This document shows, piece after piece, positions 1-11,383 of a stretch of 64,000 nucleotides of DNA. The stretch covers positions 187,526,088-187,590,087 of the forward strand of contig CM022303.1 of assembly GCA_011799875.1 (NCBI GenBank), read 5' to 3'. The notes under the pieces were generated by a model that saw nothing but the letters and a program-made list of their open reading frames with translations, was not told the DNA's origin and did no database searches. The position numbers and the translations under genes are program-made. The first letter of the stretch is position 1. Every line of letters begins with the position of its first letter. This stretch comes from Thinopyrum elongatum (taxonomy: Eukaryota; Streptophyta; Magnoliopsida; Poales; Poaceae).

Positions 1-2
1 GA

Positions 3-2647
3 CGCGTCAAGGATGTGCGTCGTCTTGCCGGCTGTGTTGCTGCTCTAAGCAGGTTTATTTCCAAATCTGCTGAGCGCGCCCTGCCCTTCTTCAAAATGTT
101 GAAGAAGGCAGGTCCGATGAAATGGACTCCGGAGGCGGAGGCTGCGCTGCAAGATTTGAAGAAATACCTTTCTTCTCCGCCGACGCTAGTCGCGCCTAAA
201 CCACAAGAGCCGTTGCTGCTGTATCTGGCAGCAACAAATCAAGTGGTTAGCGCTACGCTAGTGGCGCAGAGAGAAGCTGATGAGGAAGCAACGCCAGCGG
301 CAGGACCGCCAAATGACGCGGCAAGATCTTCCCTGGCAAGGGTTGATCCCGGCAAGACAGGATCTGCGCAAACAGAAGAACCCGTGCAGAAGAAGAAGGT
401 GGTGCAGCGCCCAGTTTATTTTGTCAGCTCTCTTTTACAAGGAGCTAGGTCAAGATATTCTGGTGTGCAGAAGTTGCTTTTCGGCCTCCTTATGGCCTCG
501 AGGAAGCTGCGCCATTATTTTCAAGCACATGAGATCACCGTCGTCACTCGCTTTCCGTTGCAACGGATTTTGCAAAATCCGGAGGCAACCGGCAGGATCG
601 TGGAGTGGGCGTTGGAGTTGTCCAGCTTTGGCCTTAAGTTTGAAAGCACTTCGACGATTCAGAGCAGGGCCTTGGCGGAGTTCATTGCAGAATGGACCCC
701 AACGCCAGACGAAGAAGTTCAAGAAACAACTCTCCCCGGCAAGGAAATCGATCAGCAATGGGTTATGTACTTTGACGGGGCTTTCTCGCTGCAAGGCGCC
801 GGTGCTGGCGTGCTGCTTGTCGCACCCACCGGAGAGCACCTCAAGTATGTAGTTCAAATGCACTTTCCCGGGAGAGTTCAACCAACAACACTGTAGAATA
901 TGAGGGTTTGCTTGCCGGTCTCAGGATCGCGGCAGACCTTGGTATCAGAAAGCTCATCATCAAAGGCGATTCACAGCTTGTCGTCAGGCAAGTTAACAAG
1001 AGTTATCAAAGTCCATTAATGCAGGCCTACGTAGATGAAGTGAGGAAATTGGAAGAGCACTTTGACGGTCTGCAGATGGAGCACGTTCCTCGTGCCGAGA
1101 ACAATATTGCTGATGACCTGTCAAAGCGTGCCGCCCTCAAGTTGCCTGTGGAACCAGGAACTTTTGTGCTTCAATTGACTCAACCGTCCGTGGCGCCATC
1201 GATGCGGCAAGAAAAGAGAAGAAAGTTGAACTCTGGCCAGTACTTCCCGACAGAGCTCCCCGGAGCCGCCGGCGAGGAAGTTGCCGGGATCGACACGCCT
1301 GCCGGGGAATAACAGGCTCCGACAGGGCCTCAGGCCCTTGCTGTCGAGACAAACGTTCCCCCGGCAGAGGAGATGCCTTTAGTCCAAGCTGCTGAGCCTC
1401 AGGCTCCAGCATGGGCGCAGCACATTGTCCATTTCCTTCAGACAGGTGAACTCCCTGAGGAACAGGAAGAAGCAGAGAGAGTAGCCCGTCGGTCTGTTAT
1501 GTACAAGTTCGTTGATGACGTCCTGTACAGAAAGAGACCAAACAGTGTGAAATTGAAGTGCATTCCTCGGGAGGATGGACTAGAGCTGTTGGCAGAGATA
1601 CATGGGGGCATATGTGGTTCTCACATAGGGTCAAGAGCGCTTGCCGGGAAAGCATTCCGGCAAGGTTTCTTTTGGCCTACCGCCCTCTAGGATGCGGCTG
1701 CACTAGTAACCAAGTGTGAAGCGTGCCAGTTTCATTCGAAGAAATTACATCAGCCAGCTCAAGCTCTTCAGACAATCCCTCTCTCCTGGCCATTTTTGGT
1801 CTGGGGGCTCGACATACTGGGCCCTTTCCCCCATGCTACCGGGGGCTTTGAGTACTTGTACGTTGCTATCGACAAGTTCACAAAGTGGCCGGAGGTGGAA
1901 GCAGTGAGGAAGGTGACAGCGCAGTCAGCTGTCAAGTTCTTCAAGGGAATTGTTTGCTGTTTCGGTGTGCCCAACAGGATCATCACCGACAATGGCACGC
2001 AGTTCACAAGTCGCACCTTCATGCAGTACGTCCAAGACCTTGGCGGCAAGATTTGTTTTGCCTCTGTTGCTCACCCAGGAAGCAACGGCCAAGCGGAGAG
2101 GGCCAATGCTGAAGTGCTGCGCGGTCTCAGGACCAGAACCTTTGACAAGCTGAAAAAGTGCGGAAGACGCTAGATTGATGAGTTGCCGGCGGTTCTTTGG
2201 TCAATCAGAACAACACCAAATCGAGCCACCGGCCAGACGCCCTTCGCTCTAGTCTACGGAGCGGAAGCAGTTCTCCCCACGGAACTCATATACGGATCTC
2301 CTCGAGTGCTCGCTTATGATGAGCTCGAGCAAGAGCAACTACGGCAAGATGACGCTATGCTCCTTGAGGAGAATCGTCTTCAGGCTGCTGTGCGAGCTGC
2401 ATGCTACCAGCAAGCTTTGCGCCACTACCATAGCCGCAAAGTTCCTGCCCGAAGCCTTGAGGAAGGCGACCTTGTTTTTCGATGGATTCAGTCCGCCAAG
2501 AATTCAAACAAGTTGACGCCAAAGTGGGAAGGCCCTTATCGGGTAGTACGAGTCACCAGGCCTGGCGCTGTCCGCCTGGAGACCGAAGATGGCGTTCCAG
2601 TGAGTATTTCCTGGAATATCGAACATCTTCGCAAGTTCTACCCATAA
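3..2647 (+). pseudogene. Element A pol: RT tail, RNase H, archaeal-type RNase H, integrase
   Basis: Pol polyprotein entered mid-way, at the RT thumb. RNase H follows (about 100-700). A second RNase H (about 760-1130) has the metal-binding blocks YFDGAFS, EYEGL, KGDSQ and ADDLS. Integrase has the zinc-binding CEAC region near 1720 and core residues D in LDILGPF, D in TDNGTQF and E in QAERAN. The C-terminal domain ends in HLRKFYP and a stop at 2645. It is broken by a one-base deletion near 871 (frame 3 to frame 2) and by in-frame stops at 1310, 1688 and 2171. Element B reads Gln and Trp at the positions of the last two. The protein would process and integrate retrotransposon cDNA; this copy cannot. 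Confidence 0.92.
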
Positions 2648-3450
2648 GGCGCGGTTGCCAGGGGCTCCCGGCAACCACCTTTTTGTACAAGTCTTGCCGG
2701 CAAGGCATGTGATCCTTTGTACAAAGCCAGGCGCAGACCCTGAGCACAGATGAATAAATTTAAGTGTTGTACATTCCCTTATTGATTCCCATGTTCATAT
2801 TTATATATATGCATGTTTATCTAAGATGTTGTATGACACCTGATCCCGGTAAGTTCTAACGAACCGCCAAGGTTTCATGCCTTTATTTTCTCTTCTTCCT
2901 TTTTCTCAAAAGACAGAAGGATTCCTCGCGTGCACATTTGCCGGGGGGGGAAGGGAGATATGAATACCAGTTGGTAACGTTCGGAATCGACGCTTGCCGG
3001 AGGAAGAACAAAGACAGGAAGCTAAGTCTTAAAAACTCAGAGCAAGTTTTTCTTTTATTACCAAGTTATTTCCTTGGACGATTCCGACTCTTGTATGGAA
3101 AATCTGCACGCGAAGGAACCTTTGTTGTAATCGGTCGCGCCCTTATTTTGTTTCGAGCCTGCTCAGCGATTTAAGTGGCTGCACTGAGAACACCAAGGAG
3201 TCTTGCCGGCCGCTGCGCCTCCAGCAGGCTGCTGAAGTCCCGCACCCAGCGCTCGCGGCAGGTTGCGCGCCGGCAAGTTTTTCAATAAGCGTAGGATGAA
3301 CTCCATACATAAAGGAATCAGACAAGGAAAGTAGCAAGCATGAGCCTAAACATAGTCAAATTGTATTACATCCATGAGTTGCCGCAATTCTAACTTGAGA
3401 CTTAATTGTCTTTTACATGGAATAATGACGGCAAGAAAAGGGGGAAGCAA
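2648..3450. other. Element A spacer between pol and antisense gene
   Basis: No convincing ORF. It begins with a segment (TAAGGCGCGG, then TTTGTACAA twice, then CAGACCCTGAG) that is repeated after pol in element B (from 17611) and at the deletion junction of element D (from 32068). It is therefore a conserved part of the family. It probably contains the shared 3' ends of the sense and antisense transcripts, but no polyadenylation signal can be assigned with confidence. Confidence 0.6.
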
Positions 3451-6400
3451 TCAATCCCTGCGCTGGCCTTCGATCCTTTTGATGGAGTCCACCTTCTCAA
3501 GGATAGGCGTGATGCACTCTTCAAGCACCTCAACATTTGCATCCCTTAGCAGATGGCCAAGCGCGTTGGAGAGGTCGATGCCGGGGTTGCTGTGCACCAC
3601 CTTGATGAGCACCTTACGGAGGACGGCCCGGCAAAGCCGGCGAGTCTCGTTCGCCAGTTGGGTCGCCCGGCTAGACTGGAGCACCCTCAACGCGTTGATG
3701 ATGCTTTCAAAGAACATCGTCAACCTGGCACTTGGAGATATTCTTTCCTCGGAAGAATACTTGAAGTTTGACAAGCCCATGGTTGACAGTTCTGTGGTAA
3801 GCTTCTCCGCGGTGGCAATGAGATGGCCAGTCCAGATCTCCACTCCCTTCTCGTACTCGTTTTGGGCAGCGGCGGCGCTCTTGAGCAAGTTCCTCTCTCC
3901 TTGGAGATCCTTGAGTAGAGCCTTCTCACGGGCCTTGCCGGCCTCGAGAGACTTCTGCAGCGTGGTCAGCTTCAGCTCCAGAACCGCAATATTATCAGCC
4001 GCAGAGGAGAGCTGCTTGGTCTTGTCGGACAGGGCAACTTGCATCTCCGCCAAGGAGTGGAGGGTTTTTTCCCTGTCCCCCTTGAGCATCGAGAGCTCCT
4101 TGCCGTGCTCTTCGAGATCTGTTTCCAGCCTCTTCACTTTGTCGTTCAGCTCGTTCTTGGCGGCCTCTGCAGCTTTGGCAGCATCGACGGCCTCCTTGAG
4201 CTTGCCAGCGTGACTTGCAGTCAGAGCTTCGAGCGCTTCCTTATGTTTTCGCTCCAGCTCCTGAGTCCGCCGCGCGACAAGATTTTCAATATCCTCGGCC
4301 TTGCTACGAAGCTTGGCGGCGAGCGCCTGCTCACATGTGGTGAGATCTTCCTCATGAGCATCAAGAGCAACGCGGCGCCCCGTCAGGAGGGCATCTTCGG
4401 CAGCAATTCTTTGAACAGCTTCATCATGCGCCTTCTCCATATCGGATTGCTTCAGGAGGATCTCATTCCACTGCTGGCTCACTTGTTCCCGGCCGGGAAC
4501 CAACTCTTGGAGGGCCTCGGCGTGCCAGATTTGCATTTGTGCGACGCGCCTTTGGAAATCTGCTTCGGCCGCCTCAACAACTGCCATTCTGGAGTCCGCT
4601 TTGTCTTTCCGGGCGCGATGGAGAGCCTGGAGTTTACAGAAATTCTCACCCATGGCCTGAAGAAGCTGATCCTCTTCAGATTTACCGCTGCTAGTGCTGG
4701 GATCGTCGACAACTTCAAGCCCGGCAGCAGCGATGATTTCTTCGAAAACTTCTCCTTCGGCTGGTGCCCCAGCGCTTGCCGTCCCCGGCAAGTTGACGAA
4801 CAGGTTCTCGCCAACCTTGAGGTACTTGCTGGATGAGGGGCCTTCAGATGTTGATGGCTGGTCTTCAGTGGCCGCCTCATCAGTGACAGGGGGCTCTGTG
4901 GCCGGTGCAGCGCCTGGTGCTCCTGTGGCAGGAATGCTATCAGTGCGGTCCTCAGCCTCCCTGTCGCCCCCTTCAGCAGGTTCTTCGGCGGTTTCCTCTT
5001 GTGCTGTCTTGGCGGCCTCCCCGTCAAGAGCACCACCAGCCTCGACAGTGTCATCCTTGGTGGCCTCGCTGGTAGCGATCCTGTCTGCTTCGGCGGCAGC
5101 ATCCCTGGCGGTCTCCTCGATCACAACGTCGACGTCCATGTGTTCCATCACAGGGAACTCTGAAGGGCGAAGGAGGAAAACAGAATAAGATCGAGGTTGA
5201 GGTTTGAAGTGGCCGAAGACAGAGAGATAAGAGAAAAAGAATAACAAGCACTCTGAGGCAATCGAGTACCTGCGTCGGGCTGTCGGGAGGTGGCTTCACC
5301 CCTCTCGGCAACTCCGGTTGCCGGGGGCGTGTCGCCGGAGTCCGCGCTTGCCGGCTCCTCCTTAGTTAGGACGGGCTCGTCGGCAGGATCTCTTGCCGGG
5401 GACGTGCTTGTGGGCAGAGTGGTCGATGAAGGAGGCACAATGGGGATGTCTTCTCCTTGTTGCCATTCTTCTCCTGTGAACCCAAAGATATTAGTAGGCA
5501 AGAATGAAAACCTCGGCACCCGCCAGCGGAAGAAGAACAATGAACTTACGCTGGGGGCTGTGCTGGGGGCTACGCTGGGGGCTGCGTTGAGGACTAGACT
5601 CTGGGCTCACAATGACGGTTTCTGGCATGCTAGTGGAGCCTGCCGGGGGCTCGTCGCCCGTAGAAGTCCTTCACCTCTTTGCCCACCTCTCCAGCAAGGT
5701 TTCTGTGTCACTGCAGAGACAATACAAGCAAGTCAGTAAGATTGATGCAAGATTGGAAGGTAAAAGCTGTGGCAAAGTACTTACTCTTTTTCCTCTCGCT
5801 CCGGACTAAAGCCGGAGATGTCGAAGTCGACCTCCGTTGCGGTGTATGAGTGGGGAGGTGGAGGAGGAGTCCTAGGCCGCTTGGCTGTGGCAGGCGCCGG
5901 GGCAGCTTCCGGTGCGGTGGTACGAGACCCTCCTACCGCCCCAGCAGTGGCCGCTGGTGTGGGTCTTGCGTGCCGTGCAGGCTGTTGACGGGCCCCCTGC
6001 CGCGGTCCAGTCTTGCCTGCCACTTTTTTGCCGGGGGCTTCGCTGCTCAAAGAGGGCTGGCTTGCCGGGATGCCAGATGCAACCTTCCGAAGAACACGCT
6101 TCGTCTTCTTCTTCGGGGGTGGGGGCTCTTCTTGCGTCTCTTCTTCTTCAACCGAGTCCTCGCCGGACGAGCTTTCAGCGGCTGCCTGCTCTCCTCCCCG
6201 GCAACCTCGCCCTCCCCGGCAGGCTTCACCTCCACTACCACCTCTGCGTCGCTAGCTTCCCACTCTGTGAAGCCGACGCTACCGGCCTCTACGGCAAGAT
6301 TTGCCTCTTCCACCCTAGTAGCAATGTAAGCTACCTCTTGGTCGGTGGTGGCTCGGATGAAATCTGACTCTTTCCGGACAGGCCTCTCCGTCAAGCTATC

Positions 6401-7420
6401 AAAGAACTTCTGTGCTTCCTCCTCGCCTGGCTCGGCCCAGGTCGGGTCAAGGCCGTGGGCGTTGAACATCGGCAGGAAGGCAATGATTGACCCCAAGGCA
6501 GAGTTGTTGCACAAGGGGACAATCCTTGCCGGCAGCCGGTGCTTGTCTTCACGCTGGAATAACTTCTGACGGAGAGCGCCAAGCGGCATAGCGGTCAGAT
6601 TGTTGTTCAGCCCAGGGCGCAATCTCATGATATCTGCCGCGTTCTTGTATTCCCAGGCTGGCCTTCCCCTGTTCTGCAGAGGGGCGATGCGGCGGCGGGG
6701 AAAGTCGAAGCCGATCATATCCATCGTCAGCCCGGCAGCCTTCAAGCGAAGGATCCTGGTGGTGGCGATTGTGAGCCTCTTGTCTTCCGTAGCGAGATCG
6801 CTCCAATCCTTGCCGCGGACCACCTTCTGTTACCGGGGATGACAAAAAGGATGGGGATCTGCTTCCTGGATCCAGCACCATTCGGCCCGCCACTCGTCCC
6901 ACTTTTCGCGGTAAACTCCCTCTGGGTATATTTCTTTATTCCAAGCCCTTGGAATCCAGGCAATAGAACTAGAGAGAGCCTCTCCTTTTTGGATACGAGG
7001 GAAGAAATAATGGCGAAAAAGAGCAGAATTGGGGATCACGCCAACAAAATTCTCACAGAGATGAGCAAAGATAGACATGCAAAGTACTGCATTTGGCGTG
7101 AAATCAAGAAGGCGGAAGCCGTATGTGTACATGATGTCATTGAAGAAGTCGGAAAAGGGGGGACAAAGCCCGCAATAGTAATATGCAGTGAAGAAAGGGT
7201 ATCTGTCCGATCCACCTTTGGAGCAAGCACCTGGGATTACGCGTGTGGCGGGGTGGGCTTGTGTTCCCTTCGCCCACATGCATTGGTATCGCCCCTTCAA
7301 AGCTTCAGCATCGAGCGTCGGAGGGAAGAAGACGAGCCTCTTCCGCATCTTCGCCAGTTCGCTCTCCGGAACTTCGGCTTTCGCCTCCTTGCCCTTGCCT
7401 TTGCTAGCCTTGGGCGGCAT
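3451..7420 (-). pseudogene. Element A antisense gene: Transposase_28-like N-terminus and long coiled-coil C-terminus
   Basis: A gene on the opposite strand to pol. The start codon at 7420 gives MPPKASKGKGKE. Residues about 65-195 resemble Pfam PF04195 (Transposase_28, putative gypsy-type transposon; from memory). The tail (5247-3451, reading -) is about 570 residues of Ala/Glu/Lys-rich coiled coil. Plausible introns separate the blocks: donor GT at 5783-5784, 5548-5549 and 5268-5269; acceptor AG at about 5711, 5474 and 5160. This gives exons 7420-5785, 5710-5550, 5473-5270 and about 5159-3451. One in-frame stop (6830-6832) and a frameshift near 6050 break it. Antisense ORFs between pol and the 3' LTR are known in Tat elements such as Grande; their function is unknown. 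A structural or DNA-binding role would be a guess. Confidence 0.8.
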
Positions 7421-7578
7421 GGCGACTGTGAGGACGGAAGCTGGGGGCGGAGCGAGCGCGGGAGCAGCGAGCGGAAGAGGAAAAGGTTTCGCTCTGAGCT
7501 CGAGAGGAGGAAGGCGATGGCGATGGCCAGATTGAGAAGAAGAGGGGGGTAAATAGGTTTGTGCCTCTGCGACTTCTC

Positions 7579-7587
7579 CTTTTTATG
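7579..7587 (-). promoter_or_regulatory. TATA box of the element A antisense gene
   Basis: On the minus strand the sequence reads CATAAAAAG, about 160 bases upstream of the antisense start codon at 7420, with a leader free of long ORFs between. Similar boxes lie upstream of the antisense gene in element B (CTATAAAAAG at 19478-19488) and at the matching place in element D (CATAAAAGG, near 32961-32970). Conservation of a box in this position supports an independent antisense promoter. Confidence 0.6.
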
Positions 7588-7824
7588 GGGAAGGAGCGGG
7601 GCCGCCTTTTTTTATTCCCCAATATGAATGCGCCTCTATAGGCGTGAGACAGTTGCAGCCTTTTTGGCATGCTTCCCACGTCGCGCGCTCCGTGCGCGTA
7701 GTGGGGGGCATAGTAAAACAACATATTTACGAGCAGTCAATCCCCTGCCACGCGTGCCCGTGCACTGTTTGGGCCTAGCCAAACAACGCCTCGCACTCGT
7801 GTATGGCCTAGGCCTGGGGGCTCC

Positions 7825-8601
7825 TGTCGGTGTACTAAGTATTGGGCACCCCGTACTTGTGCACGGGCAGTTGTAGCCATCCTCGCGGCAAGGCTTGCCG
7901 GGAACAGCTCGAGGTCGATTCAAGCCATCAAGGAAATCATCAAGTCAGAGATCTGAGGATCAGCAGAAAAGCAAAGCTGGAATTCGAAGGCCAGCTTCCC
8001 CGGCAAGATCCTTGCCGGGATGGCCTGTGGAGCCTGGCAAGGCTCGGCGCCCGGCAAGGCTTGGTTCCCAGCAAGCCCTGGCGCCCGGCAAGGCTTGGCG
8101 CCCGGCAAGGCTTGGTGCCCGGCAAGGATCGGCGCCTGGCGAGATTCCGCCACTGTGCCACCGCTTCGCCACAGTAACAAAACCTGACATTCTGGGTCCT
8201 TCTCTGGATGCGTGGCAACGCGCCAGTGGAGGAGAGCTTAAGCGGTGCTGATGGGATGGCCCCTTTTTCCATCCCCAAGAAAGTGAGGACACCTAAACGG
8301 ACACCTCACAGTGCATTAAATGCGCTTGTCCTAATCCGGCAGGGGTTAGGTATGATACCCTGTAGCTATTTTACACCTCAATGTATGTACATTTTGCCAC
8401 TGTGGAGACCCCTTTGAGCATATAAAAGGAGGCCCAAGGCAACTGCTACAGAGGAGGAGAACTTCTGGCCCATTCTGCATGCGTAGCTGCTTTTTGAACG
8501 TACTGTTCATTGCGAGCGCTCCTGAAGGCTGGGCTCAAGAACATCAATAAGAACACAAAGCAGGAGTAGGGTTTTACGCTGATCAGCGGCCCGAACCTGG
8601 G
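7825..8601 (+). repeat. Element A LTR, first copy, 3'-truncated
   Basis: Starts TGTCGGTGTACTAAG directly after the polypurine-like CCTGGGGGCTCC. It contains a TATA box (TATAAAAGG from 8421). It stops at the duplication junction where the other copy continues for about 100 more bases to CCGACA. Confidence 0.9.
8046..8140 (+). repeat. 17-bp minisatellite in the element A LTR
   Basis: Consecutive units of the form GGCGCCCGGCAAGGCTT with small variations. The matching tract in the second LTR (about 9470-9548) has one unit fewer. This copy-number change is the main length difference between the two LTRs. Confidence 0.75.
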
Positions 8602-8840
8602 TATGCAGTGAAGAAAGGGTATCTGTCCGATCCACCTTTGGAGCAAGCACCTGGGATTACGCGTGTGGCGCGGTGAGCTTGCGTTCCCTTCGCCCAAATG
8701 CATTGGTATTGCCCCTTCAGAGCTTCAGCATCGAGCGTCGGAGGGAAGACGACGAGCCTCTTCCGCATCTTCGCCAGTTTGCTCTCCGGAACTTCGGCTT
8801 TCGCCTCCTTGCCCTTGCCTTTGCTGGCCTTGGGCGGCAT
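8602..8840 (-). pseudogene. Duplicated N-terminal fragment of the element A antisense gene
   Basis: About 75 codons starting at 8840 (MPPKASKGKGKE again), ending where the duplication joins the truncated LTR. It has its own copy of the antisense TATA box at 8999-9007. If transcribed, the RNA would run from this fragment into the antisense strand of the first LTR. Compared with the copy at 7420 it has a few substitutions and no internal stop before the junction. Confidence 0.85.
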
Positions 8841-9243
8841 GGCAACTGTGAGGACGGAAGCTGGGGGCGGAGCGAGCGCGGGAGCAGCGGGCGGCAGAGG
8901 AAAAGGTTTCGCTCTGAGCTCGAGAGGAGGAAGGCGATGGCGATGGCCAGATTGAGAAGAAGAGGGGGGTAAATAGGTTTGTGCCTCTGCGACTTCTCCT
9001 TTTTATGGGGAAGGAGCGGGGCCGCCTTTTTTATTCCCCAATGTGAATGCGCCTCTATAGGCATGAGATAGTTGCAGCCTTTTTGGCACGCTTCCCACAT
9101 CGCGCGCTCCGTGCGCGTAGTGGGGGGCACAGTAAAACGACATATTTACGAGCAGTCAATCCCCTGCCACGCGTGCCCGTGCACTGTTTGGGCCTAGCCC
9201 AACAACACCTCGCACTCGTGTATGGCCTAGGCCCGGGGGCTCC

Positions 9244-10116
9244 TGTCGGTGTACTAAGTATTGGGCCACTAGTACCCCGTACTTGTGCACGGGCAGTTGC
9301 AGCCATCCTCGCGGCAAGGCTTGCCGGGAACAGCTCAAGGTCGATTCAAGCCATCAAGGAAATCATCAAGTCAGAGATCTGAGGATCAGCAGATAAGCAA
9401 AGCTGGAATTCGAAGGCCAGCTTCCCTGGCAAGATCCTTGCCGGGATGGCCTGTGGAGCCCGGCAAGGCTCGGCGCCCGGCAAGGCTTGGTTCCCAGCAA
9501 GCCCTGGCGCCCGGCAAGGTTTGGTGCCCGGCAAGGATTGGCGCCTGGCGAGATTCCGCCACTGTGCCACCGCTTCGGCACAGTAACAAAACCTGACATT
9601 CTGGGTCCTTCTCTGGATGCGTGGCAACGCGCCAGTGGAGGAGAGCTTAAGCGGTGCTGATGGGATGGCCCCTTTTCCCATCCCCAAGAAAGTGAGGACA
9701 CCTAAACGGACACCTCATGGTGCATTAAATGCGCTTGTCCTAATCCGTCAGGGGTTAGGTATGATACCCTGTAGCTACTTTACACCTCAATGTATGTACA
9801 TTTTGCCACTGTGGAGACCCCTTTACGCATATAAAAGGAGGCCCAAGGCAACTGCTACAGAGGAGGAGAACTTCTGGCCCATTCTGCATGCGTAGCTGCT
9901 TTTTGAACGTACTGTTCATTGCGAGCACTCCTGAAGGCTGGGCTCAAGAACATCAATAAGAACACAAAGCAGGAGTAGGGTTTTACGCTGATCAGCGGCC
10001 CGAACCTGGGTAAAAACCTCACGCGTCCATCACTGGTTCTGCTCTTTGCGTATACCTCTCCCCCCGCCGAATCGTAAAGGGGTCTCTCGGGATCCCATAG
10101 GTGTCGTGCCCCGACA
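9244..10116 (+). repeat. Element A 3' LTR, complete
   Basis: 873 bases, from TGTCGGTGTACTAAG to CCCCGACA, with the inverted ends TGTCGG/CCGACA. A TATA box (TATAAAAGG) lies at 9830-9838. The sequence just before it (GGCCCGGGGGCTCC) is the plus-strand primer region. Confidence 0.92.
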
Positions 10117-10382
10117 CCGTGTGCCATGGCAGACGGCAAAATACCTGATTCCTGTAGTGCACCAAAATACTTTCCGCTACCGCAAGCCTCTGTTCCCGTG
10201 AAATCCCATCTTGGGGCCTTTTCCGGCAATCTGCCGGAGGGGGATTCGATCACAGACGGCCTCTACATCAACCCTATTGCCCTTCCGATGATGCGTGGGT
10301 AGTTTAACACAAACCTCCGAGCCCATAGCTAGTACCTAGATGCCTTCTTCTCTCTCTTTGATCTTCAATACAATGTTCTCCT
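10117..10382 (+). mobile_element. Athila-lineage LTR, left fragment
   Basis: 266 bases between the LTR end of element A and the start of element B. The LTR sequence resumes at 24953 on the far side of B, so B split one LTR. The text around CTGCCGGAGGGGGATTCGAT and AATACAATGTTCTC matches, from memory, the LTR of an abundant Triticeae Athila-type Gypsy element. The family name is not certain. The last five bases, CTCCT, are the TSD of B. Confidence 0.75.
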
Positions 10383-11298
10383 TGTCAGTGCAACAAACCC
10401 TGGTGTATGTTGCCCGGACTGTACACAGGCTCAAGGGCAAGGTAACAGTGACAAGACAAGGCCAAGCAGAAGAAATAGCTCTTTGAGAAATCAAAGGGTG
10501 GATCAAGAAGACCAAGACAAGCCGAACGAACAAGATATCACTAAGGGAAAAGCCTCCCTTGCCGGGCAGGCGAGCCTGGTCAGGTTGAGGCCACCCCAAG
10601 GGCAAGTCCCGAGACCTCCCCGGCAAGGGTTGCCGGGGCGCCGACGGCCTGCTTCCCCACCAAGGCTCCACCGCTCCACCTCACAGCAACGCCGGTCACT
10701 TATTGGTGAGGTGTCAAGCCCCCAAGTGATTAAGTGGCTGTCATTCAGCACGTGGCAGCCATTTCTGAGGAAGATCACCCCTAAATGACACCCGTCCAGG
10801 GGCGTGTCATGTAGACAAGCGAGAAGGTGGTTGAATGGCATGGCAAGGCTTGCCGGGCTACTTCCACGACGTGACACTAAGCGGTGCATTTAATGGACCT
10901 TGTCTTGTCTGCAGAGTTAGGTATGATAGCACTATGGCTATCTAATCACTGGATAATGATTGTTTTGCCACTGTGGTAACCCCTTGACCTATAAAAGGAG
11001 GGTCGAGGCAACCTTAGAAAGGATTCGGACCCTTGTACACCCATACACGTGTAGCTGCTCTCCCTGAGGCAACCTTGCCGGGCTTGAGCGCTGCGTGTTC
11101 GTCATGGTCTTCCACCCAATCCACCAAAGCAGGAGTAGGGTTTTACGCCTCACGGCGGCCCGAACCTGGGTAAAAACCACCTATGTCACCATTGCTGTGC
11201 TGTTCTATAGTCTCCGCTCTTTGTGCAACGCGCCCTGCCCCCTTGCCGAACCACAAAGGGGCCGATGGCCCCATAGGTGATCGTGTTGAACCACGGCA
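10383..11298 (+). repeat. Element B 5' LTR
   Basis: 916 bases, starting TGTCAGTGCAACAAACCC and ending CCACGGCA. TATA box TATAAAAGG at 10990-10998. It contains repeated CCGGCAAGG-type motifs. The terminal TGTCA/TGGCA has drifted from the TGTCGG of the 3' copy. Confidence 0.92.
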
Positions 11299-11302
11299 TC
11301 TT

Positions 11303-11320
11303 TGGTGCGCCAGGTAGGGG
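11303..11320 (+). promoter_or_regulatory. Element B primer binding site
   Basis: TGGTGCGCCAGGTAGGGG begins four bases after the 5' LTR, the right place and form (TGG start) for a tRNA primer site. I cannot assign the tRNA with confidence. Confidence 0.6.
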
Positions 11321-11383
11321 GAAGCGCTTGTGCGAACCCGAGGACATAAATAGCACGTCAATCTTCATCGCCATTTTTCTTCG

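Larger units (their letters stand above)
7182..10019 (+). repeat. Direct tandem duplication of about 1.42 kb in element A
   Basis: Positions 7182-8601 and 8602-10019 are near-identical. The unit runs from inside the antisense gene through its promoter and into the LTR. The junction at 8600-8603 joins LTR sequence (AACCTGGGTA) directly to antisense-gene sequence (TATGCAGTG), with about 2 bases of shared sequence. The first LTR copy therefore lacks its last ~100 bases and the second is complete. This looks like unequal or illegitimate recombination inside one element, not a new insertion, because no TSD separates the units. Confidence 0.93.
1..10116 (+). mobile_element. Element A: Ty3/Gypsy Tat-lineage retrotransposon, 5' end outside window
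   Basis: The 3' three quarters of an LTR retrotransposon. It holds the end of reverse transcriptase, RNase H, a second archaeal-type RNase H and integrase on +, a long antisense gene, and an LTR closing with the inverted ends TGTCGG/CCGACA. The second RNase H between RNase H and integrase is the established hallmark of the Tat lineage. The element ends inside a sequence I recognise as an Athila-type LTR, so it probably inserted there. Its TSD cannot be tested because the left end lies outside the window. Confidence 0.9.
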
